The translations under genes and the position numbers were made by a program. The notes below the pieces were generated by a model. It made no database searches. It saw nothing but the letters and a program-made list of their open reading frames with translations, and had not been told where the DNA came from. Below, one piece after another: positions 34,030-42,425 of a stretch of 64,000 nt of DNA. Source of the DNA: Rhodopseudomonas julia. Lineage in GTDB: Bacteria > Pseudomonadota > Alphaproteobacteria > Rhizobiales > Afifellaceae. The stretch spans positions 558,001-622,000 of the forward strand of contig NZ_JAUSUK010000002.1 of NCBI RefSeq assembly GCF_030813515.1. Reading direction: 5' to 3'. Position 1 is the first letter of the stretch. The number at the start of each line of letters is the position of its first letter.

Positions 34030-34985
34030 AGAGCTTCGTCTCGAAATTCACCTCGGCGCCGGCCGTTCGCGAATATGGCGGCATCGTCGCTTCGCTGATC
34101 GTCCTCTGTGTCGTCTTTTCGGTGCTGAGCCCGCGCTTTCTCGTCTTCTACAACCTGCTCAACATCGTGCAGCAGGTGTCGGTGGTGGCGGTGCTCGCCT
34201 TCGGCATGACCTATGTCATCCTGCTCGGCGAGATCGATTTGTCCGTCGGCTCGATCCTGGCGGTCGCCGGCATGGTGGCCGCGCAATGTTTCGCCATCGG
34301 TTTGGGCTTCTGGCCGACGCTCGGGCTGACGCTTCTGTCCGGCGCCATCATGGGTGCCTTCAACGGCGTGCTCGCGGCCTATCTGTTGCTGCCGTCGTTC
34401 ATCGTGACGGTGGCAACGATGGGCATTTTTCGCGGGCTCGTGTCGCTGCCGACGGGTGGCCTGCCGGCGCCGATCAACAACGACGCCTGGCTTGCGATCG
34501 GCGCGGAGAACTGGCTCGGCCTGCCGATCATCATCTGGATCGTGCTCGCGCTCTTCGTCTTCAATTTCGTGCTGCTTGCAAAAACCGTGTTTGGCCGCCG
34601 TGCCTATCTCGCCGGCGGCAACAAGGAAGCGGCCGTCTATTCCGGCATTCGCGTCAAACGCATCAAGGTGATCATCTTCACCATCTCAGGCGTGATGGCG
34701 GCCGTCGGCGGCATTCTTCTGTCGTCTCGCCTCGGCTCGGCGCAGACCAATGCCGGTCTCGGCTACGAGCTCGATGCGATTGCGGCCGCCGTGCTCGGCG
34801 GCACCAGCCTGGCCGGCGGCGTCGGCACCATGGTTGGCACGCTTCTCGGCGCACTCATCATCGGCATCATCAACAACGGCATGAGCCTTCTGTCGGTGCC
34901 GTATTTCTACCAGCTCATCGTCAAGGGCCTCGTCATTCTGCTGGCGGTGTGGATCGACGTGCGCTCCAAAACCAACCGCGGCTGA
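34026..34985 (+). CDS. Sugar ABC transporter permease (RbsC class)
   Basis: A 319-residue integral membrane protein with about eight to ten helices. It contains the family motif GMTYVILLGEIDLSVGSILAVAG (about 58-80) and the C-terminal GYELDAIAAAVLGGTSLAGGVGTMVGTLLGALIIGIINNGM block characteristic of BPD_transp_2 permeases. It is presumed to act as a homodimer with the RbsA-class ATPase. It overlaps the ATPase gene by four bases and is followed after 14 bases by the kinase gene. Confidence 0.95.
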   Translation: MKSFVSKFTSAPAVREYGGIVASLIVLCVVFSVLSPRFLVFYNLLNIVQQVSVVAVLAFGMTYVILLGEIDLSVGSILAVAGMVAAQCFAIGLGFWPTLGLTLLSGAIMGAFNGVLAAYLLLPSFIVTVATMGIFRGLVSLPTGGLPAPINNDAWLAIGAENWLGLPIIIWIVLALFVFNFVLLAKTVFGRRAYLAGGNKEAAVYSGIRVKRIKVIIFTISGVMAAVGGILLSSRLGSAQTNAGLGYELDAIAAAVLGGTSLAGGVGTMVGTLLGALIIGIINNGMSLLSVPYFYQLIVKGLVILLAVWIDVRSKTNRG

Positions 34986-34999
34986 AGCCCGCTCATCTC

Positions 35000-35950
35000 A
35001 TGAAGAAGATCGTCACCATCGGCGAGGTGCTCGTCGAGATCATGGCCGAGGAGCGCGGCAACGGCTTTCTGGAGCCGATCACGCTCGTCGGCCCGTTCCC
35101 CTCTGGCGCGCCCGCCATCTTCATCGATCAGGTGGCGAAGCTCGGCCAGCCTTGCGGCATCATCAGTGCCGTCGGGCCAGACGATTTCGGCGCCGTCAAT
35201 CTGGAGCGACTGAAGGCTGACGGGGTCGATGTCTCCGCCATCGCCGTCATCCCCGATGCCGTCACCGGCTCCGCCTTCGTGCGCTACCGCGAGGACGGCA
35301 ACCGCAATTTCATCTTCAATATCCGGCAATCGGCCTGCGGGCAGGTGAGCCTCGATCAGGGCGTCGAAAAGATGCTGGGCGAGGCGGACCATCTGCATGT
35401 GATGGGGTCCTCGCTCTTTTCCGACAAGATCATTTCCCTCATCCGCACTGCGGTCGAGCGGGTGAAGGCGAAAGGCGGCAGCGTCTCCTTCGATCCCAAT
35501 ATCCGCAAGGAGATGCTGGATTTTCCGGGTATGCGGGAGGCGCTCGTCCATATCTTCGAGAATGCCGACATTTTTCTGCCGAGCGGCGACGAGCTCTTCC
35601 TCTTTACCGAGGCGAAGGAGGAGGAAGCGGCGATCGCCGAAATCCTGACGCGCGGCACCAAGGCCGTCGTCATCAAGCGCGGCGCCGAGGGAGCGAGCTA
35701 TTTCGACGCCTCCGGCGAGACGCGCGTGCCGGCGTTTTCCGTCGAGGAGATCGATCCGACCGGGGCCGGCGACAGTTTCGGCGCCACCTTCGTGACCTTC
35801 TGGCTGCGCGGCGTCTCGTCCGGAGACGCGCTGTTGATGGCGAATGCGAGCGGGGCGCGCGCCGTCGGCGTCAAAGGGCCGATGTCCGGCACGTCGACAG
35901 GCGCCGAGCTTGAAGACTTCATCGCAAGACACAAAGGCGAACGGGCATGA
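35000..35950 (+). CDS. PfkB family sugar kinase, probable tagatose kinase
   Basis: A 316-residue ribokinase-fold kinase. Signature 1 lies in the first 60 residues (IGEVLVEIMAE, with GPFPSGAPAIFIDQVAKLG). Signature 2 is DPTGAGDSFGATF with catalytic base Asp258 and the anion-hole GAGD. Its place next to a GatZ-family gene matches the D-tagatose kinase (PfkB, PF00294) described in the Agrobacterium C58 altritol/galactitol pathways, which makes D-tagatose 6-phosphate from ATP. A plain fructokinase or other ketose kinase is the alternative. The ATG start follows the permease by 14 bases, and the last codons overlap gatZ by four. Confidence 0.85.
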   Translation: MKKIVTIGEVLVEIMAEERGNGFLEPITLVGPFPSGAPAIFIDQVAKLGQPCGIISAVGPDDFGAVNLERLKADGVDVSAIAVIPDAVTGSAFVRYREDGNRNFIFNIRQSACGQVSLDQGVEKMLGEADHLHVMGSSLFSDKIISLIRTAVERVKAKGGSVSFDPNIRKEMLDFPGMREALVHIFENADIFLPSGDELFLFTEAKEEEAAIAEILTRGTKAVVIKRGAEGASYFDASGETRVPAFSVEEIDPTGAGDSFGATFVTFWLRGVSSGDALLMANASGARAVGVKGPMSGTSTGAELEDFIARHKGERA

Positions 35951-37236
35951 GCACGGCCTATCTGGCGAGCCTGCCAAGGCGGCATCAGGCACATGAGAAT
36001 GTCGGCATTTCCTCCATCTGTTCGGCGCATCCGATGGTCATCGAGGCGACGCTTCGCCATGGCCTCACGAGCGACGGACCGGTTCTGATCGAGGCGACCT
36101 GCAACCAGGTCAATCACGAGGGCGGCTATACCGGCATGACGCCGGCTGATTTCCGCCGCTTCGTCGAAGAGATCGCCGCAAAGGTCGGCTTCGACACGAG
36201 CCGGCTGATCCTGGGCGGCGATCATCTCGGTCCCAATCCGTGGAAGAGCCTTCCGGCCGAAGAGGCGATGGGCAAGGCCGAGGCGATGGTGGACGCCTTC
36301 GTGAAGGCCGGTTTCACCAAGATCCATCTCGACACCTCGATGGGCTGCGCCGGGGAGAGCGTGGCGCTCGCTGATGAGGTGACGGCGGAGAGGGCGGCGC
36401 GGCTTGCCGCCGTTTCGGAGGCTGCGGCGAAGGAATCTGGCTTCGACCTTCCCGTCTATGTCATCGGCACGGAAGTGCCGATCCCGGGCGGGGCGATGGA
36501 AGAGATCGAGGAGCTTGCCGTCACCGATCCTGAGGCGGCGCTTGCAACCGTCGAGGTGCATCGTGCGGCTTTTGCTGCGCGTGGACTTGAGGATGCCTTT
36601 GCACGCGCGATCGGCGTCGTCGTGCAGCCGGGCGTCGAATACGGCAACGAGAACATCGTCTTCTACGACCGGGCGAAGGCGGCCTCGTTGAGTGCGGTCC
36701 TGTCGAAGATGCCGCAATTCGTCTTCGAGGCGCATTCGACCGATTATCAGCCGGTGGAGCTTCTGGCGGGCCTGGTCGACGATGGCTTTCCGATCCTGAA
36801 GGTCGGGCCGGCGCTCACCTTCGCCTATCGCGAGGCGCTTTACGGGCTCGATCAGATTGCGGTCGAGCTCGACGGGCTTTCGCCTGAAGAGACGCTGAAG
36901 CACGCGATGGAAGAGGTGCTCGTCGGCGATCCGCGCGAATGGGCGAAATATTACCACGGCAGCGACGCGGAGAAGCGCATCAACCGGCATTTCAGCTATT
37001 CCGACCGCATCCGCTATTACTGGCCGCAGCCGAAGGCCGTTGCCGCGGTGACGACGCTTCTGACGCGTCTCAAGGGCCGGCAATTGCCGCTGCCGCTCAT
37101 CAGTCAGTATCTCGGCGCGCTCTACCCGGCGGTGGCGGACGGACGGCTTGCGGCGACGCCCGAGTCCCTGATCCTCGCCAATATCGACCGCGTCGTGTCC
37201 ACCTATGCCGCGGCGGCGCGCACACCCGCGGTGTGA
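35947..37236 (+). CDS. GatZ/KbaZ-like protein, probable tagatose-6-P 4-epimerase
   Basis: A 429-residue TIM-barrel protein of family PF08013. Characteristic segments are HENVGISSICSAHPMVIEA, LIEATCNQVNHEGGYTGMTP, LGGDHLGPNPW, IHLDTSMGC and VIGTEVPIPGG. The protein was first known as the non-catalytic subunit of tagatose-bisphosphate aldolase (GatYZ/KbaYZ). In Agrobacterium C58 a family member without an aldolase partner was shown to epimerise D-tagatose 6-phosphate to D-fructose 6-phosphate. No GatY/KbaY aldolase gene is present here and the kinase gene directly precedes, so the epimerase role is favoured. It is the last gene of the operon, followed by a strong terminator. Confidence 0.87.
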   Translation: MSTAYLASLPRRHQAHENVGISSICSAHPMVIEATLRHGLTSDGPVLIEATCNQVNHEGGYTGMTPADFRRFVEEIAAKVGFDTSRLILGGDHLGPNPWKSLPAEEAMGKAEAMVDAFVKAGFTKIHLDTSMGCAGESVALADEVTAERAARLAAVSEAAAKESGFDLPVYVIGTEVPIPGGAMEEIEELAVTDPEAALATVEVHRAAFAARGLEDAFARAIGVVVQPGVEYGNENIVFYDRAKAASLSAVLSKMPQFVFEAHSTDYQPVELLAGLVDDGFPILKVGPALTFAYREALYGLDQIAVELDGLSPEETLKHAMEEVLVGDPREWAKYYHGSDAEKRINRHFSYSDRIRYYWPQPKAVAAVTTLLTRLKGRQLPLPLISQYLGALYPAVADGRLAATPESLILANIDRVVSTYAAAARTPAV

Positions 37237-37284
37237 TTGTTCAGGCGTTGCGGTCTGAGCCGCAGCGTCTTTCCGTGATGATTA

Positions 37285-37311
37285 AGCCCCCGCCGCGGCG
37301 GGGGCTTTTTT
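37285..37311 (+). terminator. Intrinsic terminator of the sugar operon
   Basis: Stem AGCCCCCGCC (37285-37294) / GGCGGGGGCT (37297-37306), 10 bp with a tight turn, followed by a run of six T. It lies 48 bases after the gatZ-like stop and 24 before the convergent oxidoreductase stop. No T-run follows on the minus strand. Confidence 0.9.
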
Positions 37312-37334
37312 CGTAATGGCGTGTGTTCGTCGGC

Positions 37335-38348
37335 TCAGGCGACTTTGACGATCAGCTTGCCAAAATTCTTGCCTTCCAGAAGGCCGATGAAGGCGTCCGG
37401 CGCCCTGTCCAGACCCTCGACGATATCTTCCTTGTAGCGGATGCGTCCGTCCGCGACCCAGCTGCCCATCTCCTTGACGAAGTCCGGCATCTGATCCTTG
37501 AATTCCGTCTGGATGAAGCCGCGGATGGTGAGGCTCTTCGTCAGGATATCGCGCATCAAGCCCGGCAGCTTGTCCGGGCCCTCGAACGGGCCGGTGGCGT
37601 TGTATTGCGAGACGAGGCCGCAGACGGGCACGCGCGCATAAAAGTTGAGGAGCGGGCGCACGGCCTCGAAGACGGGGCCGCCGACATTTTCGAAATAGAC
37701 GTCGATGCCGTCCGGGCAAGCGGCCTTCAGATCCTCCGCGAAGCTTTCGGAGCGATGGTCGATTGCCGCGTCGAAGCCGAAGTCTTCCGTGAGCGCCCGG
37801 CATTTTTCCGGTCCGCCGGCGATGCCGACGGCGCGCGCGCCCTTGATCTTGGCGATCTGGCCGACGGCGGAGCCGACAGGTCCGGTCGCCGCGGCGACGA
37901 CGACCGTTTCGCCTTCTTTCGGCTTTCCGAGCGTCAGAAGCCCTGCATAGGCGGTGAAGCCCGGCATGCCGAGGACGCCGACGGCGGTCGTGACGGGCAC
38001 TTTTTCGGGATCGAGTTTGCGCAGATGAGCGGCCTTTGCGACCGCATGCGTCTGCCAGCCGGAATAGGAGAGGACCATATCGCCGGAGGCAAAGTTAGGG
38101 TCGAGGCTTTCCACGACCTCCGCCACAGTCCCACCTTCCATCACGGCGCCGACCTCGACCGGGGCGGCGTAGGATTTCGCCGCGCTCATCCGCCCGCGCA
38201 TATAGGGATCGAGCGAGAGGTAACGGATCTTGAGGAGGACTTCGCCCTCCTTCGGCGCCGGCACGGGCGCGGTCTCCGTGCGGAAATTCTCTGGCGTCGG
38301 CCGGCCCTCGGGGCGTGACGCGAGGAGGATCTGCGTGCTTTCTGTCAT
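37335..38348 (-). CDS. NADPH-dependent MDR oxidoreductase (CurA-like)
   Basis: A 337-residue medium-chain reductase without structural or catalytic zinc ligands, of the leukotriene-B4 12-hydroxydehydrogenase/CurA class that reduces activated C=C bonds with NADPH. Features: LSLDPYMRGRM near residue 50, GMPGFTAYAGLL, the nucleotide motif AAATGPVGSAVGQIAK and FENVGGPVFEAV. The start is set at ATG 38348 (MTESTQILLASRP); the frame runs open to 38390 with a less likely leader. It is a single gene, convergent with the sugar operon. The likely role is general detoxification or redox of enones and quinones. Confidence 0.9.
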   Translation of the reverse strand: MTESTQILLASRPEGRPTPENFRTETAPVPAPKEGEVLLKIRYLSLDPYMRGRMSAAKSYAAPVEVGAVMEGGTVAEVVESLDPNFASGDMVLSYSGWQTHAVAKAAHLRKLDPEKVPVTTAVGVLGMPGFTAYAGLLTLGKPKEGETVVVAAATGPVGSAVGQIAKIKGARAVGIAGGPEKCRALTEDFGFDAAIDHRSESFAEDLKAACPDGIDVYFENVGGPVFEAVRPLLNFYARVPVCGLVSQYNATGPFEGPDKLPGLMRDILTKSLTIRGFIQTEFKDQMPDFVKEMGSWVADGRIRYKEDIVEGLDRAPDAFIGLLEGKNFGKLIVKVA

Positions 38349-38482
38349 GGAATGAACCTGATTGAGATGTGATTGGATGTGTTGCTGCATCTATGCCGCA
38401 GGTGTGCCTTGGCGAGGCCTGAGCGGGTCTCAGACGGCATTCGGTGGCGGGATGGAGCCATGCCATTTCGGGGAGGCAGAGG

Positions 38483-39040
38483 ATGACGGCGGTGAAGAAA
38501 ATCGATTTCGACGTGTCGGATGTGCGGCGCTATCTGGAGCCCGGGCCCGTCGTGCTCGTCTCGTCCGCCCATCGGGGCGCGCACGACATCATGACGATGG
38601 GCTGGCACACGATCATGGAATTTTCGCCCTCTCTCGTCGGCTGCATGATCTCCGCCGGCAACCATTCCTTCGAGCTCATCCGTGCGAGCGGCGAATGCGT
38701 CATCAATCTGCCGACGACGGCGCTCACCGATACCGTCGTCAAGATCGGCAACACCTCCGGAGAGCGGATCGACAAGTTCGAGGAGTTCGGTCTGACGGCC
38801 GAGGCTGCCGAGATGGTGGGCGCGCCGATGATCGGCGAATGCCACGCCAATTTCGAATGCCGGCTGTTCGAGGATGCGCTCGTCGGGCGCTACAATTTCT
38901 TCGTCTTCGAGGTGGTGAAGGCGCATGTGGCGCCGGAGCCGGAACATCCCGAGACGCTGCATTACAAGGGCGGCGGCATCTTCATGGTCTCCGGCGAAAT
39001 CATCGACAAGAGCGCGCTCTTCCGTCCGGGCATGCTGTGA
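38483..39040 (+). CDS. Flavin reductase-like domain protein
   Basis: A 185-residue FMN-binding split-barrel protein of the flavin_reductase-like family. Segments visible: PGPVVLVSSAHRGAHDIMTMGWHTIMEFSPSLVGCMIS, SFELIRASGECVINLP, and the C-terminal HYKGGGIFMVSGEIID. Members act as NAD(P)H:flavin reductases or bind FMN for redox on small molecules. The ATG is directly preceded by GGCAGAGG. An HD-hydrolase gene begins five bases after its stop, so the two are probably co-transcribed although a functional link is not obvious. Confidence 0.88.
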   Translation: MTAVKKIDFDVSDVRRYLEPGPVVLVSSAHRGAHDIMTMGWHTIMEFSPSLVGCMISAGNHSFELIRASGECVINLPTTALTDTVVKIGNTSGERIDKFEEFGLTAEAAEMVGAPMIGECHANFECRLFEDALVGRYNFFVFEVVKAHVAPEPEHPETLHYKGGGIFMVSGEIIDKSALFRPGML

Positions 39041-39044
39041 GGGG

Positions 39045-39617
39045 ATGATGAGGCAGGCGGACCTTTCCTGCGCGCTCGATTTTCTGCGCGCGGCGGAGCG
39101 GCTCAAGGACACGTTCCGCTCAGGCTTTACGGCGGAGGGGCGGCCGGAGAGCACCGCCGCGCACACCTGGCGGCTCGCCCTGATGGCGATCGTCTTCGAG
39201 AAAGATCTCGGCGAAATCGACTTCGGCCATCTCCTCAAGATCCTCATCGTGCACGATCTCGCCGAAGCCCTCTCAGGCGACGTGCCGGCGGTTGCGCAAA
39301 TGCCGGGCGAGGAGAAGGCGGCGCAGGAGCGCGCCGATCTTATGGAACTGACCGCACCGCTCGATCCGCCGCGGCGGCAGACGATCCTCGATCTCTGGGA
39401 GGAGTATGAGGCGGGGGCGACGCCGGAGGCGCGGCTCGCCAAGGGGCTCGATAAGCTCGAGACGATCCTGCAGCACAATCAAGGGCTTAATCCACCCGAC
39501 TTCGATTATCGATTCAATCTCGCTTATGGCCGCAGCGCCACCGATGCTCATCCTTTGCTTCAAGAGATCCGCGCGGTGCTGGACGCGGAGACGGAGGCGC
39601 GGGCCGAAAATTCCTGA
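39045..39617 (+). CDS. HD domain metal-dependent phosphohydrolase
   Basis: A 190-residue (189 if the second Met is used) HD-superfamily protein. The metal ligands are visible as STAAHTWRL (first His), VHDLAEALSGD (the HD pair) and a distal Asp in GLDKLETILQ. This pattern matches the YfbR/HDDC2 type, which dephosphorylates deoxynucleoside 5'-monophosphates. The start codons ATGATG lie 4-7 bases after the flavin-reductase stop within GAGGGGATGATG. Substrate assignment is by similarity of motif layout only. Confidence 0.85.
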   Translation: MMRQADLSCALDFLRAAERLKDTFRSGFTAEGRPESTAAHTWRLALMAIVFEKDLGEIDFGHLLKILIVHDLAEALSGDVPAVAQMPGEEKAAQERADLMELTAPLDPPRRQTILDLWEEYEAGATPEARLAKGLDKLETILQHNQGLNPPDFDYRFNLAYGRSATDAHPLLQEIRAVLDAETEARAENS

Positions 39618-39728
39618 ATCGATTGAAGCCGATGGGCCGAGCTTCGGAGATCGTGATTCAGACACGGCGTTGGTTTCTCGCCGCATAACAGTATTGCGAA
39701 CAAAAGAAGAACATGGCATCATCCCGGC

Positions 39729-40940
39729 ATGGATGAGAAGCTCGCAACCAAGCTCGGCATTCTGGCGGACGCGGCCAAATATGACGTGTCCTGCGCCTCG
39801 TCGGGCGCGCCGAAGCGCAAGGCTGGCAAGAACGGGCTCGGCGCGACGGCGCCGTCCGGCATTTGCCACGCCTTCACGCCGGACGGGCGCTGCGTCTCGC
39901 TTCTGAAAATCCTTCTGACGAATTACTGCCTGTTCGACTGCGCCTATTGCATCAACCGGCGTTCCTCGAACGTGCCGCGGGCGCGTTTTTCGGTCGAGGA
40001 GGTGGTGCGGCTCACGCTCGAATTCTACAAACGCAACTATATCGAAGGCCTGTTTTTATCCTCCGGCATTGCGCGCTCGCCCGACCGGACGATGGAAGAA
40101 ATGATGCGGGTGGCGAAGACGCTCCGGCGCGTTCACGGATTTCAGGGCTATATCCATCTCAAGGCCATTCCCGAGGCGAGCCCGTGGCTGATCGAAGAGG
40201 CGGGGCGGTACGCCGACCGGTTGTCGATCAATCTGGAGCTTGCGAGCGGGGCGAGCCTGAAAACGCTCGCGCCGGAAAAGAACGACCGGACGATCACTCA
40301 CGCCATGGGGCAGATGCATGAGCGCATCTTGGAGGCGCGCGACGAGCGACGGCGTTTCTCTCCGGCCGGACAGAGCACGCAGGTGATCGTCGGGGCGGAC
40401 GATGTGAAGGATGCTGCGATCATTCGCACGAGCGCCAGGCTCTACGGCGATTACGCGTTGAAGCGGGTCTATTATTCCGCCTTCAGCCCGATCCCCGAGG
40501 CGAGCGTCCTTCTGCCGGCGAAGGCGCCGCCGCTTCGCCGGGAAAACCGGCTTTATCAGGCGGACTGGCTGATGCGGTTTTACGGGTTTTCGGCCGACGA
40601 GGTCGCCGACAGCGGCGAGGACGGCATGCTGGCGCTCGATGTCGATCCGAAGCTTGCCTGGGCGCTGAAGCATCGCGAGCGCTTTCCCGTCGACGTCAAT
40701 TGCGCGGAGCGGGAGATGCTTTTGCGGGTGCCGGGGCTCGGGCAGAGGGCCGTGGAGCGCATTCTCACCTCGCGCCGGCACCAGAAGCTGCGACTTCCAG
40801 ATCTCGCGCGGCTGACGGCGGGCCTGAAACGGGCGCTGCCGTTTCTCGTCACGCCGGACCACCGGCCCGTCTCCCTCATCGACCGGCTCGATCTGCGGCA
40901 AAGGCTCGCCGAGCCGGCCCAGCAAATGAGCCTGTTCTGA
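39729..40940 (+). CDS. DNA modification/repair-linked radical SAM protein
   Basis: A 403-residue radical-SAM enzyme of the group found beside UDG-like proteins. The [4Fe-4S] ligands are Cys67, Cys71 and Cys74 in CLFDCAYC. The N-terminus carries SCASSGAPKRK and PSGICHAFTPDGRCVSLLK, and the C-terminus contains a helix-hairpin-helix-like segment (LLRVPGLGQRAVERIL, about 330-345) suggesting DNA contact. Its stop overlaps the start of the DUF4130-UdgX gene by one base (TGATG), so the two are translated as a pair. The substrate and reaction are not known; a photolyase-like or base-lesion repair role is an inference from the partner. Confidence 0.9.
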   Translation: MDEKLATKLGILADAAKYDVSCASSGAPKRKAGKNGLGATAPSGICHAFTPDGRCVSLLKILLTNYCLFDCAYCINRRSSNVPRARFSVEEVVRLTLEFYKRNYIEGLFLSSGIARSPDRTMEEMMRVAKTLRRVHGFQGYIHLKAIPEASPWLIEEAGRYADRLSINLELASGASLKTLAPEKNDRTITHAMGQMHERILEARDERRRFSPAGQSTQVIVGADDVKDAAIIRTSARLYGDYALKRVYYSAFSPIPEASVLLPAKAPPLRRENRLYQADWLMRFYGFSADEVADSGEDGMLALDVDPKLAWALKHRERFPVDVNCAEREMLLRVPGLGQRAVERILTSRRHQKLRLPDLARLTAGLKRALPFLVTPDHRPVSLIDRLDLRQRLAEPAQQMSLF

Positions 40941-42403
40941 TGGCCCGCGTCCGCATCGATATGAAGGCGGGGGCGGATCTCGACGGTTTCCGCAAGGCAT
41001 TGCGCGCCCTCGTACGCGACGGGGTCGCGCCCGACGATGTCGTCTTCGCGGCCGAGGGCGCGCAGGATCTCTTTGGTGAGCCGTTTGTCGGTGAGGCGCC
41101 GCCGGTCGCCCTGCCGCGTGTGGTGACGCGGCTCATCGCCGATGTCGTCTGCCACCGCGACCACGAACGCTATGGGCTTCTCTATCGGCTCGTCTGGAGA
41201 GTTCTGCACGGCGAGCGAGCGCTTCTCGAGGTGGCGAGCGATCCGCTCGTCTGCCGTCTTGCGCGCATGCAGCAGGAGGTGCGGCGCGACATCCATCATA
41301 TGCATGGTTTTCTACGCTTTCGCCGTGTGGTGACGAAGGGGGGCGTGACGGAGAGTGAGACTGAAGGCTCTGGCATCGAGGACAAGGAACGCTTCGTCGC
41401 CTATTTCGAGCCGGGGCATTTCACCTTGGTTGCAGCTGCGCCCTTCTTCACCGAGCGCTTCGCCAATATGGCCTGGTCGATCCTGACGCCCGATGGCTCG
41501 CTGCATTGGGACGGCAAAGAGCTTGTCGAAGGGCCGCCGGCGCGCCGCGACCCGGCCGCTGCCGGCGACGGTTTCGAAGAGGGGTGGCGGACCTATTATG
41601 CGGCCACGTTCAATCCGGCGCGGGCCAATCCCAAATTGATGGCGCAGCATATGCCGCGGCGCTACTGGGCCGACATGCCGGAGGTGGCGGCGATCCCGGA
41701 ACTCGTCAGCTCCGCGCCGGCGCGGGTGCGCGAGATGATCGCGCGCGAGGCAGCCGCGTCGCCCAAGCGCGCGCCGGAGAAGGCGCTCCAGAAAATGCGT
41801 GAGGATCGTCCGAAGAGCCTGCAAGACCTCAACGCATTGATTGCCGCCTCGGAGCCGCTGGTGTCGGGGGCGACACGCGCGGTGCTCGGCGAGGGCCCTC
41901 TAAATGCCGACATCGTCTTCGTCGGCGAGCAGCCGGGCGATCAGGAGGACCGCGAGGGCCGGCCCTTCGTCGGACCGGCCGGCCAGCTTCTCGACCGGGC
42001 GCTGGCGGAGGCTGGGATCGAGCGCGGCTCGGTTTATCTCACCAATGCCGTGAAGCACTTCAAATTCGAGATGCGCGGCAAGCGCCGCATCCACCAAAAG
42101 CCAAGTGTGTCGGAGGTGAAGCATTACCGCTGGTGGCTGATGGCGGAGCTCGAATTTCTGTCACCGCGCCTCGTCGTGGCGCTCGGCGGAACGGCGGCGT
42201 TGGCGCTTTCAGGCCGACAGGTTTCGGTGACGAAGACGCGGGGCCGGCAGGAGTTTCCACCGTTTGCCGGCTTTCTCACAGTGCACCCGGCCTATCTCCT
42301 GCGGTTGCCGGATGCGGAGGCCAAGGCGAGTGCCTACCGTGCCTTCGTCGACGACCTTCGGCAGGTGCGTGTGATTGCGGGGAAGAGACGGGAGGCGGCC
42401 TGA
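40940..42403 (+). CDS. DUF4130-UdgX fusion, uracil-DNA binding protein
   Basis: A 487-residue two-domain protein. Residues about 1-260 match DUF4130, the domain linked to radical-SAM partners, with HHMHGFLRFR and FNPARANPKLMAQHMPRRYW. Residues about 285-480 are a family-4-like uracil-DNA glycosylase of the UdgX class: motif A GEQPGDQEDREGRPFVGPAG, the TNAVKHFKF segment, the distinctive KRRIH loop whose His385 corresponds to the residue that forms the covalent uracil-DNA adduct in mycobacterial UdgX, and HPAYLLR as motif B. The start overlaps the radical-SAM stop. It probably binds uracil-containing DNA tightly as part of a repair or modification pathway. Confidence 0.92.
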   Translation: MARVRIDMKAGADLDGFRKALRALVRDGVAPDDVVFAAEGAQDLFGEPFVGEAPPVALPRVVTRLIADVVCHRDHERYGLLYRLVWRVLHGERALLEVASDPLVCRLARMQQEVRRDIHHMHGFLRFRRVVTKGGVTESETEGSGIEDKERFVAYFEPGHFTLVAAAPFFTERFANMAWSILTPDGSLHWDGKELVEGPPARRDPAAAGDGFEEGWRTYYAATFNPARANPKLMAQHMPRRYWADMPEVAAIPELVSSAPARVREMIAREAAASPKRAPEKALQKMREDRPKSLQDLNALIAASEPLVSGATRAVLGEGPLNADIVFVGEQPGDQEDREGRPFVGPAGQLLDRALAEAGIERGSVYLTNAVKHFKFEMRGKRRIHQKPSVSEVKHYRWWLMAELEFLSPRLVVALGGTAALALSGRQVSVTKTRGRQEFPPFAGFLTVHPAYLLRLPDAEAKASAYRAFVDDLRQVRVIAGKRREAA

Positions 42404-42425
42404 GGAAACGGGTTGAGGCGGCGGC

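Noticed and set aside
35947-37236. Tagatose-bisphosphate aldolase complex
   Set aside because: Only the GatZ-type subunit is present; without a class II aldolase subunit the aldolase role is not supported here.
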